In this document: positions 1 through 10,531 of the stretch, piece after piece
How the letters are laid out: the number at the start of each line of letters is the position of its first letter
Position numbering within the stretch: position 1 is the first letter of the stretch
Assembly: GCA_016841605.1 (NCBI GenBank)
Contig: JAENYV010000020.1
Location: 1 to 55,802, forward strand
DNA: 55,802 nt
Reading direction: 5' to 3'
Source: Dethiobacter alkaliphilus
GTDB taxonomy: Bacteria; Bacillota; Dethiobacteria; DTU022; UBA8154
Notes under the pieces: generated by a model
Databases searched by the model: none
What the model was told of the DNA's origin: nothing
The model's input: the letters and a program-made list of their open reading frames with translations, nothing else
Translations under genes and position numbers: made by a program

Positions 1-224
1 TTTACCCGATTCTATTGTTTGACATATGAAAATCTGCTTTATGCAACTATAGTGAAATGAGATAAACTCTTTTATTGAACTGGTTTAGGGTTACAGCAAA
101 TCCCACCGGCTATTAAATAGCCATTTGAAAACGCAATCGCTAAGCATTTTCGAATAAGATGAATTTTAGCGGAGATACTTATAAATAGGATACAGTTGAA
201 ATAAAAGAACGAGGAGGTTACTTT

Positions 225-575
225 ATGCCCATTCTCCAAACATCAGTTGAAAAATATCAGAAATGCATTGATGCCTGCAATCGTTGCATGCAGGTATGTG
301 AGGAGTGTCTGCAGTCTTGCCTTAGAGAACCGGATGCCAACTCCAGGGAAAGATGTATTTCACTTCTTAGGGATTGTGCCGACATCTGTGTTCTTTCATC
401 CCAATACATGTCCAGAAACAGCCAGTTTGCAGCACAACTCTGCGGTTTGTGCGCCACAATTTGTGATGCCTGTGCTGCGGAATGTGACAAATTTAAGGAC
501 CAGCATTGCAAAGCCTGTGCTGATGAATGCCGCAGGTGTGCCGAGGAATGTCGCAAAATGGCCCAGATGGGCTAA
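225..575 (+). CDS. Csp-like four-helix-bundle copper-binding protein (DUF326)
   Basis: The 116-residue product is extremely rich in cysteine, with C-x3-C-x2-C spacings repeated along its length (Cys14, 18, 21, 25, 28 and 32 form the first cluster) between short amphipathic helices. This is the pattern of Csp/DUF326 copper storage proteins, in which cysteines line the core of a four-helix bundle and bind many Cu(I) ions. There is no signal peptide, so a cytosolic form is likely. The start is fixed by a strong GAGGAGG seven bases upstream of the ATG. It stands alone, with a terminator about 130 bases downstream, and is probably monocistronic. Metal specificity is inferred from the family. Confidence 0.85.
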   Translation: MPILQTSVEKYQKCIDACNRCMQVCEECLQSCLREPDANSRERCISLLRDCADICVLSSQYMSRNSQFAAQLCGLCATICDACAAECDKFKDQHCKACADECRRCAEECRKMAQMG

Positions 576-701
576 AGGCGATATTTTTAATCGATTTTTA
601 AATGTACCGGCGGGGGGTTCATTGGATTTTACCGCGAAAAACTAAATGGGATCAACACCTGTCGGTATATGTATTTATTTGTCGAAAACCATAAAAAGCA
701 G

Positions 702-743
702 AAAAACTACCTCACTTTTGAAAAGTTTAGAGGTAGTTTTTTT
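702..743. terminator. Bidirectional intrinsic terminator
   Basis: AAACTACCTC at 704-713 pairs perfectly with GAGGTAGTTT at 730-739. The stem is flanked by an A-run on the left and a seven-T run on the right, so it can serve both the Csp gene on the plus strand and the convergent toxin genes on the minus strand. The second copy (about 12775-12813) carries one mismatch in the stem. Confidence 0.8.
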
Positions 744-932
744 ATCTCAGTCAAATTATGTTTAGGGTTTATATTTACTTGTTGGCATCCTTTCTGTGCT
801 TTACCTGTAAAGCATATACTGTTGCCTCTCCTCCGGAGTAGAGCAGCAGAACCCTGTAATTTCCGACCCTTAGCCTCAATCGGTCAGATGCACCCTTAAG
901 CTTGCGAAGATCCACAGTATTAATATCTTTGG

Positions 933-1486
<554 letters not shown>

Positions 1487-1529
1487 TTATAGCAAAATAA
1501 TGGAATGGTTTCTATAGGAGGGCATGTGG

Positions 1530-1701
1530 TTTGCCTCAGCTGGGATTTACAATCATCCAGCCATTCCTTGAGGTATTCTGCCACGGTCATCTTGGTGAGC
1601 TCGTAGTAGTAGCCCTTTTCCAGCTCCACCAATTTGCGATGCAGCAGGGCTTCAGCCTCTTTGGGTTTAGCCGGCCGGTCCAGGCCGAGCTCTTTGCGCA
1701 C
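1530..1701 (-). pseudogene. Tyrosine integrase fragment (Arm/SAM-like N-terminal part)
   Basis: About 55 residues resemble the arm-binding and core-binding start of phage and ICE integrases: an EAEALLHRKLVELEKG helix followed by L-T-K-M-T-V-A-E-Y-L-K-E-W-L. The catalytic domain (R..HxxR..Y) is absent. After SQL the frame reads meaningless residues and stops. Upstream it is joined out of frame to an unrelated coding start. It is a short scar of an integrated element. Confidence 0.7.
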
Positions 1702-1703
1702 CG

Positions 1704-1958
1704 ATGTATCCAGCCTTTTGCATCCAAATCAAGAATGAAATCAACATCAGGAAAATTCTCCGCTAACTTTTTGTAGACGCCGGTTGTTTTTCTTCTTTGT
1801 GCAGCATCAGCAAAATCCGATGTTTCGTATGTTACCGAGTGATGGGATCTTTTGCAAATTAAATCGGCCAACAAATATTTTTCCTCTAAATCCTTATTAG
1901 CTTCTTTTTCTCCGTTTACCTGTTTTAAGCTTAATGTTACTCTAAGTTCGTTCATCAA
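1704..1958 (-). pseudogene. N-terminal part of an unrecognised protein
   Basis: An open frame of about 85 residues begins near 1955 and reads with normal composition (charged helices, a FPDVDFILDLDAKG stretch) until it runs out of frame into the integrase fragment near 1704. I do not recognise the family. The abrupt loss of sense at the junction suggests a 5' gene remnant left by a deletion. There is no convincing ribosome binding site. Confidence 0.25.
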
Positions 1959-2100
1959 GTCAATATCGTCAAAGCGGGAGAGTATTAATTAAATAGCTTA
2001 AGTCAGGCTGCCATTTTCCCATGAACCTTTTTAAATAGATGTCATAAATCCTTCTTATGCGATGGCAATAGACTTGAGTGACCGGCACGCATTTTGCCTG

Positions 2101-2440
2101 CTGCAAACCCTTGACATGGACGGCTTTGGAATGTAATTGCTAAACCCTTCCTCCTGGGGATGCCCAAGCATCCTACCCCTATGGTTTCTGGCTGTATGTT
2201 TTACTGTTTTGTCTTTTGGTACTTGTGGAGGTGATAGTTCCTACAGGTGCCACTGGCGGAAAAGGTGCACAGTTAAGCACCTGATAGAACAGTACGCCTG
2301 GCCTTGCGGGTGCTCTGCAACAAAAACGTAAAAGGCTGCCGGTCCCAGGCGTTAACGTTCCCTGTGCAGGGGATTCAGGGGTAGAAGTTTTGTCCCAGGA
2401 GGAATTTAGGGCGGGGGCCTTTTGCACGTGCGCAGCACAG
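2101..2440. repeat. Diverged direct repeat R1, copy A
   Basis: This stretch aligns along its whole length with 17868-18231 in the same orientation, with many substitutions and small indels. Shared landmarks in order are the CCCTTGACATGGACGGCT block, CACCCCTATGG-type block, ACTTGTGGAGGTGA, CAGTACGCCTGG, CCTGTGCAGGGGA, and the GGGGTAGAAG...TTTGCACGTGCGCAGC end. Both copies retain a GGAGGTGA followed by GTG-CC-x-CTG-GCG codons of a nine or so residue reading frame. No gene family is recognised, and coding ability appears lost. Confidence 0.6.
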
Positions 2441-2565
2441 CCTTCTTAATCTTAAAAGGGAACGGTAAAATTACGGGGATAGGTTAACGGCAAGAAGTTT
2501 TGAGCGATGATATGAACCCGGCGGTGGAGAGGGTGCTCTGCCCTGCGCTCTTTTTCAGGCAAGGC
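2440..2565. repeat. Diverged direct repeat R2, copy A
   Basis: Shared with 20634-20755: TCTTCTTAAT, CGGCAAGAAGTTTTGAGCGATGAT, and CCCTGCGCTCTTTTT landmarks occur in the same order and orientation. Here R2 directly follows R1. In the second locus R1 and R2 are separated by about 2.4 kb containing a kinase-like scar, a DUF3231 gene and a SWIM protein. Confidence 0.6.
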
Positions 2566-2572
2566 CGAGTGA

Positions 2573-3200
2573 GTGAGCACTACAGCCGGTTTCCGAAACG
2601 TCCGGATATATTCATGTGAGGACAAAGTATGGGTGAGTAATTACTGCGCTGCATGGACTGGGCCGTGGTGCGAACGGTTGGACCCAGATAGCGAGGACGA
2701 CGGGGCTTCCCCCATAAGTTCTCCTGGGATAGCAACAAACACTTTCCAAGTCAACAAAAAATGGATGGAAAGCATGAGTATCTACCGCAGCAGTTCTCCA
2801 AAACTGCAAAGAGTATTCTTTAAAAATGATGGGGAAGAACAAAAAAACCGAAGAAATCCGGCTAGTCAATTTGCCTGCCAGTACCGGATAGCACCATCCA
2901 AGGTCAGGGAAACAGCACAAAAAGTCATCTACAGCTACTACCCACATCTGAGAGAGGCCAACATTGCCTTCCTTTTCCGCTTCGGAAACTGGAAAAGCAA
3001 AGGCCGTGTAGTGACAGGAAAAGCAGCACCTGTCCCGGAGCTCTGGCGCTTCCTTAGCGGCTGCGACCTGGCCTTACGAAACCATCTGGCATGCCCTCCC
3101 GGATAAAGGGTGAATATTTCTCCTGGACCATGAACATCTGCCGGCCTGCTTCTGTCAGGGAGCGGGAGCTGCCGATGCAGACGACAATACAGTCTGGGCA
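2573..3200 (+). pseudogene. Phage metallopeptidase-like protein, frameshifted
   Basis: The frame contains a block typical of putative phage metallopeptidases (PhageMetallopep): ASQFA..YRIAPSKVRETAQKV, then YPHLREANIAFLFR and GNWKSKGRVVTGKA, then an FLSGCDLAL strand. Just after this the frame breaks. The expected continuation, including YETIWHALPD, a LLDHEH metal-site-like motif and a CFCQGAGA segment, can be read in other frames to about 3200. At least two indels are needed, so the gene is inactive. The N-terminal 80 residues are not recognised. Confidence 0.6.
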
Positions 3201-3219
3201 TGCGAGAGAGGGAGCGTTT

Positions 3220-3627
3220 CTATTGCGTGGAAAAAGGATTAAATAATTCTAAACCATAATTAAGCAGATGATTAAAATCATCTTCATTTCTGGTTATTAG
3301 CACCGCAGCATGCTCTATGGCTGTAGCAGCAATTAATGCATCAGGTAATTTAAGTGAGCGATTTGATTTTACTTTGCTTAAACGCCGAAGTTCTGCAGCT
3401 TTTAGAGCAATCGAAGAATTAACTTCAATAATTTCTCCTAAATCAAGAACACTTCTTAAATCAGAAAAATCTTCATCCGTCAGCTTCCAGGAAGAAAATA
3501 ACTCAGCTTCTACAATTACGGAAAATATTATCCCCTCGTTCTGAGCTTTTTTCATAAAGCTTACTGCCGGCTCCAGCCCATTCATTGTATAAACAATAAT
3601 ATTTGTATCGACACAGTAATTAGTCAA
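3220..3627 (-). CDS. vapC: VapC-type PIN-domain ribonuclease toxin
   Basis: The 135-residue protein has the PIN active-site acidic residues in order: D7 in YCVDTN, E40/E42 in the VEAELFSS helix, D96 in LPDALIAATA, and D116/D117 in TRNEDDF. PIN toxins cleave tRNA or rRNA with Mg2+. The gene follows, with an eight-base overlap, an AbrB/MazE-type gene that should encode its antitoxin, an arrangement typical of VapBC modules. It appears complete. Confidence 0.9.
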   Translation of the reverse strand: MTNYCVDTNIIVYTMNGLEPAVSFMKKAQNEGIIFSVIVEAELFSSWKLTDEDFSDLRSVLDLGEIIEVNSSIALKAAELRRLSKVKSNRSLKLPDALIAATAIEHAAVLITRNEDDFNHLLNYGLELFNPFSTQ

Positions 3628-3889
3628 GGCCCGGAACCCCCCGGTTCTCTTCTTTACGGATACTTAAAATATCTACAGCAATGTCAGGGCGGTTTTCCCA
3701 TTTACCGGCAACCCTTTCAATAACTCCCGATGGTCTATCCTTTTTAACTGTTTTTAAAATAATTTTATTTTTGCCTGGGATAACTTCAACTAAATCCCCA
3801 GGCTTAATATTTGTACTTTGCAGAATTCTTTTTATAGAAATACGACCTTGCGGATCCACCTTTTCCCGAATCATACCCATTTTTTGCAC
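3620..3889 (-). CDS. vapB: AbrB/MazE-type antitoxin (VapB)
   Basis: The N-terminal half is a swapped-hairpin AbrB fold (VDPQGRISI then IKPGDLVEVI and NKIILKTV), which binds operator DNA. The C-terminal 35 residues are a flexible tail that would wrap the PIN toxin encoded next. The likely start is the ATG at 3880-3889 following an AGGAGGTGC site. Antitoxin-first order and the overlap suggest translational coupling and autoregulation. Confidence 0.85.
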   Translation of the reverse strand: MQKMGMIREKVDPQGRISIKRILQSTNIKPGDLVEVIPGKNKIILKTVKKDRPSGVIERVAGKWENRPDIAVDILSIRKEENRGVPGLD

Positions 3890-4137
3890 CTCCTATCTAT
3901 AGTATAACACACGTCTTCGATAGTTGCTTTCTTAATTTTTAAAAAATACCACGAGGACCGGAATCTACTTCGATAAAAAGATATTTGTAATATGCTAAGG
4001 GAATATTGTCATATTTTGTCGCAATATCTTTTTATTAAACATCATTACCAAATGGAGGAAAATTAATATACTTTAGAGAATATTATTAATGTTGACTTTT
4101 GCACTTTGTTGTAATTCAAGATTCTCCATAATACTTA

Positions 4138-7100
4138 TTGGGGAGGTTTAACATGAATGTATTCGACCTTTACCAGAAGTTAATTGAGAATTATTCTTCT
4201 TATGTTTCCAGCTTTATATACACCGGGCAAGAAAATGAGGAAGAGCGAAAACACATCATAAATAACCCACCGGATATTTTAATTACTAACTACGTCATGC
4301 TGGAAATGATATTAACCCGTATAAGAGATCGCAGCTTAATCAAAGCAGCACATTTGCTCCAGTTTCTAGTTTTCGACGAACTGCACACCTACAAGGGGGC
4401 GCCAGGGTGCAGATGTGGCAATGCTCATACGGCGCTTAAAAGACTATTGCAATACCGATTTATTAAAATATATAGGCACTTCAGCTACAATGATCACTGG
4501 CGGTGCATTTAACATGCAACAGAAAGAAGTTGCTAATATTGCATCGCTTATTTTTGGAAGTAATGTAAGCCCTGACTGCGTCATCGGTGAAACCTTGCGC
4601 CGCATAACCCCGAACAGGGATCTTTCCGACAGTAACTTTATTACCTCACTTAAACAAAGCATAATGGCTGATGCTGATGATAGTGCAGTATTTACCGGCT
4701 TTCAAGATTTTGTAGAAAATCCCCTCTCCATATGGATCGAAAGTACTTTTGGGATACGGCAGGAAGAGCAGGAGCAACGTTGGGTGCGTTGTTATCCAAC
4801 CCCTATAATAGGCCATGATGGTGCTGCCGATAAATTAAGTAGGGCTACTGGCATCCCCGCAGAACAGTGTGCTCTGGCAATACAGAACCGCCTTATGGCC
4901 GGTAGCGATACCCGCTACAAAAATCCTGAAAATGGCTACCCAGCATTCGCATTTAGGGTCCATGCTTTCTTTAGCAGGGGTGATACTGTCTATGCATCTT
5001 TAGATGATGAGAAAGATAGATACATTACTGTGGAAGGGCAGGAACTAGTGCCTGGTAAAAGGGATCATATTCTCCTTCCTCTCGCGTTTTGCCGGGAATG
5101 TGGACAGGAGTATTATACAGTTCGCGGTAGGCAAGAAAGGAAGGCCAATGAAATTTTTTTTGAACAGCGAGACCTGACCGACCGGGTTACAGATGAGGAG
5201 GAGTTCATTGGTTTTCTGTATCGAAATACTGGCGAACCTTGGCCTGAGCGTGATAGTGAAGCTTTAATGCAGCGGATTCCCGATGATTGGTTGGAAGTTA
5301 GCCCGGTGGCCGTAGCACGGCCATTACTATATTCAGCGAAACTGTAATCCAGGCCTTACGTGAGGGAACTACCAAATTAGCATCTAAAGAAGCACGCAAA
5401 CTTCAAAAAAAGGATACTGATCAAGCTCTGCGCAATGTGCTGGGTTACAGGCTCTACCAGGAATTAAAACGGGGTGTTGGCCGAGGTGCGCCAAAAACGT
5501 GAATCAGCTTTCCGTAGCGGCGACTTGCCCATCCTCTACTGCTTTCCCACTATGGAGCTCGGTGTGGACATCGCACAGCTTAACGTGGTCAACATGCGCA
5601 ACATTCCACCTACACCCGCCAATTATGCACAAAGAAGCGGCAGGGTCGGCCGCAGCGGTCAGCCTGCCCTTGTTTTCTCATACTGCGCCACAGGCAGCCC
5701 GCCTGATCAGTATTACTTCAAGCGTCAAACCCTCATGGTTCACGGTGCGGTAATGCCACCACGTATTGATCTTACTAACGAAGATCTCCTTGAATCGCAT
5801 ATCCATGCAATCTGGCTAGAGGAGTCCGACTTAGGACTAGGGGGATCGTTAAAAGAAATTTTGGATACAAGCGGCGAAAACCCTTCCTTAAGTTTGCTAC
5901 CACGTGTTGAAGCCAACCTCGGAGACATTGGTATCCGCCGGCGTGCCCTCAATAGGTCAATAAAAGTTATTAACGAACTTAAACAGTTGCTCGATATGAC
6001 TTTGGATTTGACGATGAGCGGATTAAAAGAATACTCAACAATTTGCCCCAAACTTTTAAACAGGCTTGTGCCCGCTGGCGAAATCTCTATTTTGCTGCCC
6101 TTCGCCAGCAAGTGTTAAACAATAAGATCATTACAGACGCCACAAGGACGTCTGCCGATAAACAACACGCCCAACGTTTGCGCCGCGAGGCAGAATCTCA
6201 GCTCAGGTTGCTAATCGATGAAAGCGGCGCTATCTTTTCTGATTTCTACAGTTATCGTTATTTTGCCAGTGAAGGTTTTCTTCCAGGTTACAACTTTCCC
6301 CGCCTGCCCCTTTCAGCATATATACCGGGGAGAAGAAGGCGCAACGATCGGATTGAATACATCTCCCGCTCCCGCTTCCTGGCTATCTCTGAGTTCGGGC
6401 CTCGCAGCTTCCTTTATCACGAGGGGTCTCATTATGAAGTTAGCAGGGTGATCATCCCAGCAACAGGCCGTGACGACAGTCTTATCACTACTACCACCGC
6501 CAAAATATGTTCTGCTTGCGGCTACCTTCATCCTATTCGGGCACATTTTAACCCTGATGTGTGCGAGTCCTGCGGTGAGTCTCTCCCGGCAGCGCTGTCG
6601 CAGCTCTGCAAAATGGAAAACGTTGTCATAAGGCGTCGCGAACGCATCAATTGTGATGAAGAAGAAAGAGTGCGCATGGGTTACGAGCCGAAGACGGTAA
6701 TGTGTTTTTCCCGCAGCGATCATACCATCTCTTGCCGGAAGGCTGTAGCTGAAAATAACGGGTTGCCCTTGCTAGAATTAATTTATGAACGTTCAGCAAA
6801 TATATGGCGTATAAACATGGGTTGGAAACGTCGCAAGGAAGATCGGCCGATTGGCTTTATTCTTGATGTTGAAAGAGGAATCTGGGGTAAAGAAAAAGAC
6901 CTTGTCAATACAACCGAAGATGATCCCGATGAGCGTATGAGCGCGCGGACAATGCGGGTTGTGCCGTTTGTGGAGGATTATAAAAACTGCCTTCTGATTC
7001 AGCCTGCTATTGATTTAGACATTAGAGCAATGGCCTCTCTTCAATCCGCCCTAAAAAATGCGATTCAAGTTTATTACCAGCTGGAAGAAGGAGAGCTGAC

Positions 7101-7167
7101 TGCGGAGCCCTTTCCTGAGCGCGAGGAAAGACGTATTCTTCTTTTCTACGAGGCTGCGGGCCCTTGA
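4138..7167 (+). pseudogene. Large SF2 helicase with DUF1998-type C-terminal half, decayed
   Basis: Segments of one long defence-type helicase can be read in several frames. 4150-4400 carries PPDILITNYVMLE and the DELH Walker B box. A one-base expansion of a G run near 4395 shifts the frame, and 4415-5347 continues with GTSATM (motif III). After a jumbled stretch, 5474-6118 holds FPTMELGVDI (motif V) and QRSGRVGRSG (motif VI). Another indel near 5990 leads to 6043-7167, with two CxxC zinc sites (CSACG, CESCG) and the EERRILLFYEA strand of DUF1998. The N-terminal Walker A part is missing, and the 3' end is fused to a methylase. Giant DUF1998 helicases occur in Druantia-, DISARM- and BREX-like islands; the exact system cannot be named. 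Confidence 0.7.
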
Positions 7168-7957
7168 CCCCGTATTGGATGAAGCCTGCAAACAGGAAGA
7201 TCCGGTAGCCGCTTTGTTAAACCTTAAAATTTGTGATCCCGCTTGCGGCGGCGGCCACTTCCTCATCGCCGCCGCCCACCGGATGGGGGAAAAATATAAA
7301 AGAGAGATAGAAGGTCTTGTGTTGCTTAGCAAAAACGGAGGCTATTTTAAGCTCTCTAATATCGGTCGTTTAAATACTTATAGCCTCTTTACTGAAAGAG
7401 CGATTCATACATGTAAACAATTAGGAACAGTAGGTTTAATTGTACAGAGTGGTTTAGTAACAGATGATTCTAATAAAACTTTGTTTAGATTTTTAATTTC
7501 TAATAGTTATTTAAATAGTTTTTTTGATTTCGAAAATAAACAACATTTATTTTTTGGAGTACATCCTGAACAACGTTTTGCACTTGTTGTTTTATCACTT
7601 TCTAAAATGAATACAAATACAACTAAATTTGCTTTTGGTTTAACGAATGTTGAAGATTTATCCCAGAAGATAGAATTTTTGAACTAACTAAAGGTGACAT
7701 CGAACGAATAAGTCCCAACACCGGTTCTTGCCCGATGTTTCGTAATCGAAAAGAAACAGAAATTATTCGTAAAATAGTTAGCAAAATATATTTCTCCAAC
7801 AAAACTGCAAAATCGGCAACACGGAAAGATGCCCATATTCCCCTTTGGCTTTAATTTAAGACAGGCCGCGCTCACTCAATGGGTGAAAGAGAATTTCTCG
7901 GCGCTGGGCGAATTTAATACAGAAGAACTTATGGAATGGCTTGAGTCCAAAAGTTAA
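7146..7957 (+). pseudogene. Eco57I/PglX-like adenine methyltransferase remnant
   Basis: The frame LRALDPVLDEACKQEDPV leads into motif I (CDPACGGGHFL, SAM binding) of an N6-adenine methylase. It then jumps directly to the region that normally lies after the catalytic NPPW motif (NTYSLFTERAI, GLIVQSGL, FFDFENK, HPEQRFALVVL). Motif IV is therefore deleted. A frameshift near 7675 continues as PEDRIFELTKGDIERISPNT and CPMFRNRKE, and a last 42-residue frame at 7829-7957 may be the C-terminus. The first part is GC-richer than the part after 7320, suggesting two parental genes. Family members normally exceed 1,000 residues. Confidence 0.7.
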
Positions 7958-8017
7958 CAGACAAGAGAGGGGGCAAAATGTTTTGTTCCCCTCTTTTCCC
8001 TTAACGGAGGTGAAATT

Positions 8018-8296
8018 ATGCTTTTCTCTTGCCCAACATGCGGCAATGATTTTTATATCAAAGTTACCGTTAGCGGAGGCGAAGGGTGCCTTCATTTATT
8101 GTGTTCGAACTGTTTCTTTAAACATGATTACGCTTTCCCGGTTACACAAAATGTAACCAAACAGGATTTATTTCTCGCTGCGGCGGTTTTAATGTCTAAC
8201 GGTCCAAGCCTACTAAAGGGCGAAAAGAGCATTGATACCTTGTCCTTAAGTCCTTATAACAGGGTTGTAAAATTAATTCCGTGGCCTTTCCACTAA
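8018..8296 (+). CDS. Small zinc-ribbon protein, unknown function
   Basis: The 92-residue product begins with a C-P-T-C and a C-S-N-C pair about 21 residues apart, a classical zinc ribbon, followed by a helical tail. The ATG has a well-placed ACGGAGGTGA. I do not recognise a family. It lies between two decayed genes and is transcribed in the same direction. It could be a small regulator or an RNA/DNA-binding accessory protein. Confidence 0.6.
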   Translation: MLFSCPTCGNDFYIKVTVSGGEGCLHLLCSNCFFKHDYAFPVTQNVTKQDLFLAAAVLMSNGPSLLKGEKSIDTLSLSPYNRVVKLIPWPFH

Positions 8297-8503
8297 TCCC
8301 TTATTTTCCGCAAAGCGGTGTCACCCGGTATGGAGTGCTCTTTAAGCCTAATAACAGGTTTTTTATATCCTCTTGAAAGAAGAGTATTTAACTAAAAGCA
8401 AAATTATTTTATTAGTTACTTTTCAAGAGCAGGTTTTAGAAATTTTATATAGAAAGCATAAAAGTAATTTACATCAATTTTAATAAAAGGAGAGAAATTT
8501 GTA

Positions 8504-8781
8504 ATGGAAGAAGAAAATCGTGTGCCAAATTTTTATATTAATGAAGTAGATATCAGCCATAGTGGAATGATCTTCTGTTAGAAATGAGAATATCAAATCC
8601 TAAATCATCAACTACTCAAGCTAATATATACATAAGTCCTCAACATGCTAAAAGACTTTTATACGCACTTGGACAAGCGGTAAAATCTTTTGAAAATATG
8701 TATGGAACAATTAATATTTCAACCGAACAAGAAGAAGTGAACAATCAAAAGGAAAATGACAAGGAAAAGAATGAAGAGTAA
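8504..8781 (+). pseudogene. DUF3467 protein, frameshifted
   Basis: The start at 8504 (AAGGAGAG upstream) reads NRVPNFYINEVDISHSG, the normal beginning of DUF3467, then stops at 8579. The rest (LEMRISNP, ANIYISPQHAKRLLYALGQAVKSFE and a charged tail) continues one frame over from 8584. A two-base loss near 8568 explains the break. DUF3467 proteins are short and of unknown function, often on mobile elements. Confidence 0.7.
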
Positions 8782-8795
8782 CCGGGGGTAATATA

Positions 8796-9116
8796 ATGTT
8801 TACCACAAAAGACCCTTATGGCAGAGGAATATCGCTATACAAATCTGAATGGAAACATATTTAAATAGCACATCCTGAATTTACCTTTTAGGAACCGATA
8901 AAAACAACAATAGAAGAACCAAATATTATTGGAATGAGTAAAATAAATGAGCAAAGGGAAATATATTACAAATTAGGAGCATATAAAAAGTACCCCCATC
9001 TTTATGTTGCTGTTGTTGCTGAAATTAAAGATGAGTTTGGTAAAATAACGACCAGTCATCTTGCGGACAAACCGACTAAAATTCATAAAGGGAGGATTAA
9101 ATATGTCAAACGCTAA
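8796..9116 (+). pseudogene. PBECR-like (barnase/EndoU/ColE5/RelE-like) nuclease with two in-frame stops
   Basis: One continuous frame of 107 codons contains a TAA at 8862-8864 and a TAG at 8889-8891. Reading through gives KDPYGRGISLYKSEWKHI, then HPEF, IKTTIEEPNIIG and YKLGAYKKYPHLYVAVV, a pattern of toxin nucleases of the PBECR group. The next gene is a DUF2283 protein overlapping its end, a frequent partner of such toxins. Two stops in the conserved first third make function unlikely. Confidence 0.5.
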
Positions 9117-9363
9117 AAGAACAACGTTCCGATACGACAAAGAAAATGACATATTGTATATTTCTTTTGGGCCTCCCCGTCCTTCATTTTGTGTCGCTGA
9201 AATTGATGACATTTATATTATGCAAGATATTGAAACTGGAGATTATTCTGGAATCACGATGTTTGATTTCAAACAGCGTTTTAAGGATGGAAGTGTTTTC
9301 GATCTAAAATTACCAATAGCAGTAGATTTTAAAGAAATTGGCAAAGAAGTAATAATGCAGTAA
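9103..9363 (+). CDS. DUF2283 protein
   Basis: The 86-residue protein has the DUF2283 features F-R-Y-D-K-E-N-D-I-L-Y-I-S-F, a ...AEIDDIYIMQDIETGDYSGITM core and an F-D-L hydrophobic end. The chosen ATG follows AAAGGGAGGATTAAAT. A longer frame begins at 9061 but lacks a site. Function is unknown; members are often encoded beside small toxin-like genes, here a broken PBECR-like nuclease immediately upstream. Confidence 0.8.
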   Translation: MSNAKRTTFRYDKENDILYISFGPPRPSFCVAEIDDIYIMQDIETGDYSGITMFDFKQRFKDGSVFDLKLPIAVDFKEIGKEVIMQ

Positions 9364-9824
9364 CTAAATAACAAAAATAATATATAAAATGCAATTTGCG
9401 TAGAAAGATTTAAAAATTCAGCCCTTGAAAGGCGATTTTCAGGGTCTTCTTGTATGGTCGCTTGAGGCTTACAAAAAGGACGGGAAAGGGGTATCTCCGA
9501 GTTAAGGATACCTATACATGAAAAATGATACCTACCGTCGGGATTCACGACAGGGGGTAGTAAACTTTACGACACCTTACGGGAGTTATTCCCTAAAAAT
9601 GTGATTCCAGTTATTGTAATTTTGTCGGTGTTGTCGGTTCGTTGTATAGGCGTTTCCAGGGAAAAAGAACCCTAAGACTTTCTGAGCGCGGCCGGAACTT
9701 TACCCCCAAAAAGATGTAAAGGGTGCGTCACAAATTGACACCCTTGTTTCCGCCGGTAAACTTGGATGTGGTATCCAAGTTTACTAATTTTTCAAAGATA
9801 GGATGGGAGTTTGTAGAAATTTTT
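9364..9824. other. Gene-free stretch with clustered inverted repeats
   Basis: No coding frame is credible here. Three inverted repeats can be seen: CTACC/GGTAG around 9533-9561 with an inner CGTCG/CGACA pairing, AAGGGTG (9719-9725) with CACCCTT (9739-9745), and a perfect 12-base-pair hairpin GTAAACTTGGAT (9756-9767) with ATCCAAGTTTAC (9773-9784). None is followed by a T-run, so they are not ordinary terminators. They may be protein binding sites or part of a lost origin. Confidence 0.4.
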
Positions 9825-9983
9825 CTATGGTTTAGGGTTTTGCTTTAATGCCCAGTCCAGTAAGAATCGGGCGGCTTCTGCCCTGGATTCAAAGCGGTGT
9901 TTAAATCTAAAATCGTCAATTCGCTGAACAAGCTCTTTTGAGGTAACAAAGTTTAATATAGTTTTTTCGTTTGCATCAGCCAT
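9825..9983 (-). CDS. Small ribbon-helix-helix DNA-binding protein
   Basis: The 52-residue product reads as one RHH unit: a short strand (TILNFVTSKEL), helix A (VQRIDDFRFKHRFES) and helix B (RAEAARFLLDWALK). The start at 9983 is preceded by AGGAGGTCTATC. The frame extends further upstream, but that part looks non-coding. Such proteins act as dimeric repressors or relaxosome accessory factors. Its partner is not evident. Confidence 0.7.
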   Translation of the reverse strand: MADANEKTILNFVTSKELVQRIDDFRFKHRFESRAEAARFLLDWALKQNPKP

Positions 9984-10130
9984 GATAGACCTCCTAAAAA
10001 TGATGGTATCAAATGTGTCAGCGCTGCAACATTTACAGGCCGGGGACAGCCAAAAACCAAGGAGGAGTGAAGCCTCCAAGCCGGAGGGGAATAGTATCCG
10101 GCAAAATAACTAATAGGAAGGAGCCTTTAT

Positions 10131-10531
10131 TGTGCAGGAAAGTTTAATTGATATGTTGAGTACTGTTTTTTTGGAATCGTCAAATTGAAGCAGAGGCCAT
10201 GGCAGAGAAAGACCCGGAATACAAAAAGGCTAAAAATGATTTTGATGATGCTTGTAAGGCTTTACGCAAACACGATGAGGATATGGTCCTTCAATTTGAG
10301 AGTGCTGCAAATGAGCTTCAAACGAATCATGCCTCCGAGGCGTATATTTTAGGAATACGTGACGGAGTAGCAATAGCACAAACAATTTTACAAGATAATC
10401 TGGAGCCTTTTCTTGTTTTGGCAAGAAGAGCAAAAAAGGCAGTTGGAGAAGCAGTAAAAGCAGGCAAGTTTCACCCTTATTGTGACAGACCTTTTGACTT
10501 GGCAAGATATGAAGAAGGGTGGAACGGCTAA
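10131..10531 (+). pseudogene. DUF6809-like protein with frameshift in a T run
   Basis: A GTG at 10131 with GGAAGGAG upstream starts MQESLIDMLSTVF, which stops at 10185. One frame over the protein resumes as RQIEAEAMAEKDPEYKK and continues to 10531 with a long charged helix and an Y-I-L-G-I-R-D-G-V-A-I-A-Q segment typical of DUF6809. The break falls in a seven-T run near 10163-10169, so either replication slippage or an assembly error is possible. Function is unknown. Confidence 0.55.

Noticed and set aside
19-53. Promoter for the Csp gene (TTGACA at 19, TATAGT at 48)
   Set aside because: The spacing of 23 bases is too long for a normal sigma-70 promoter.
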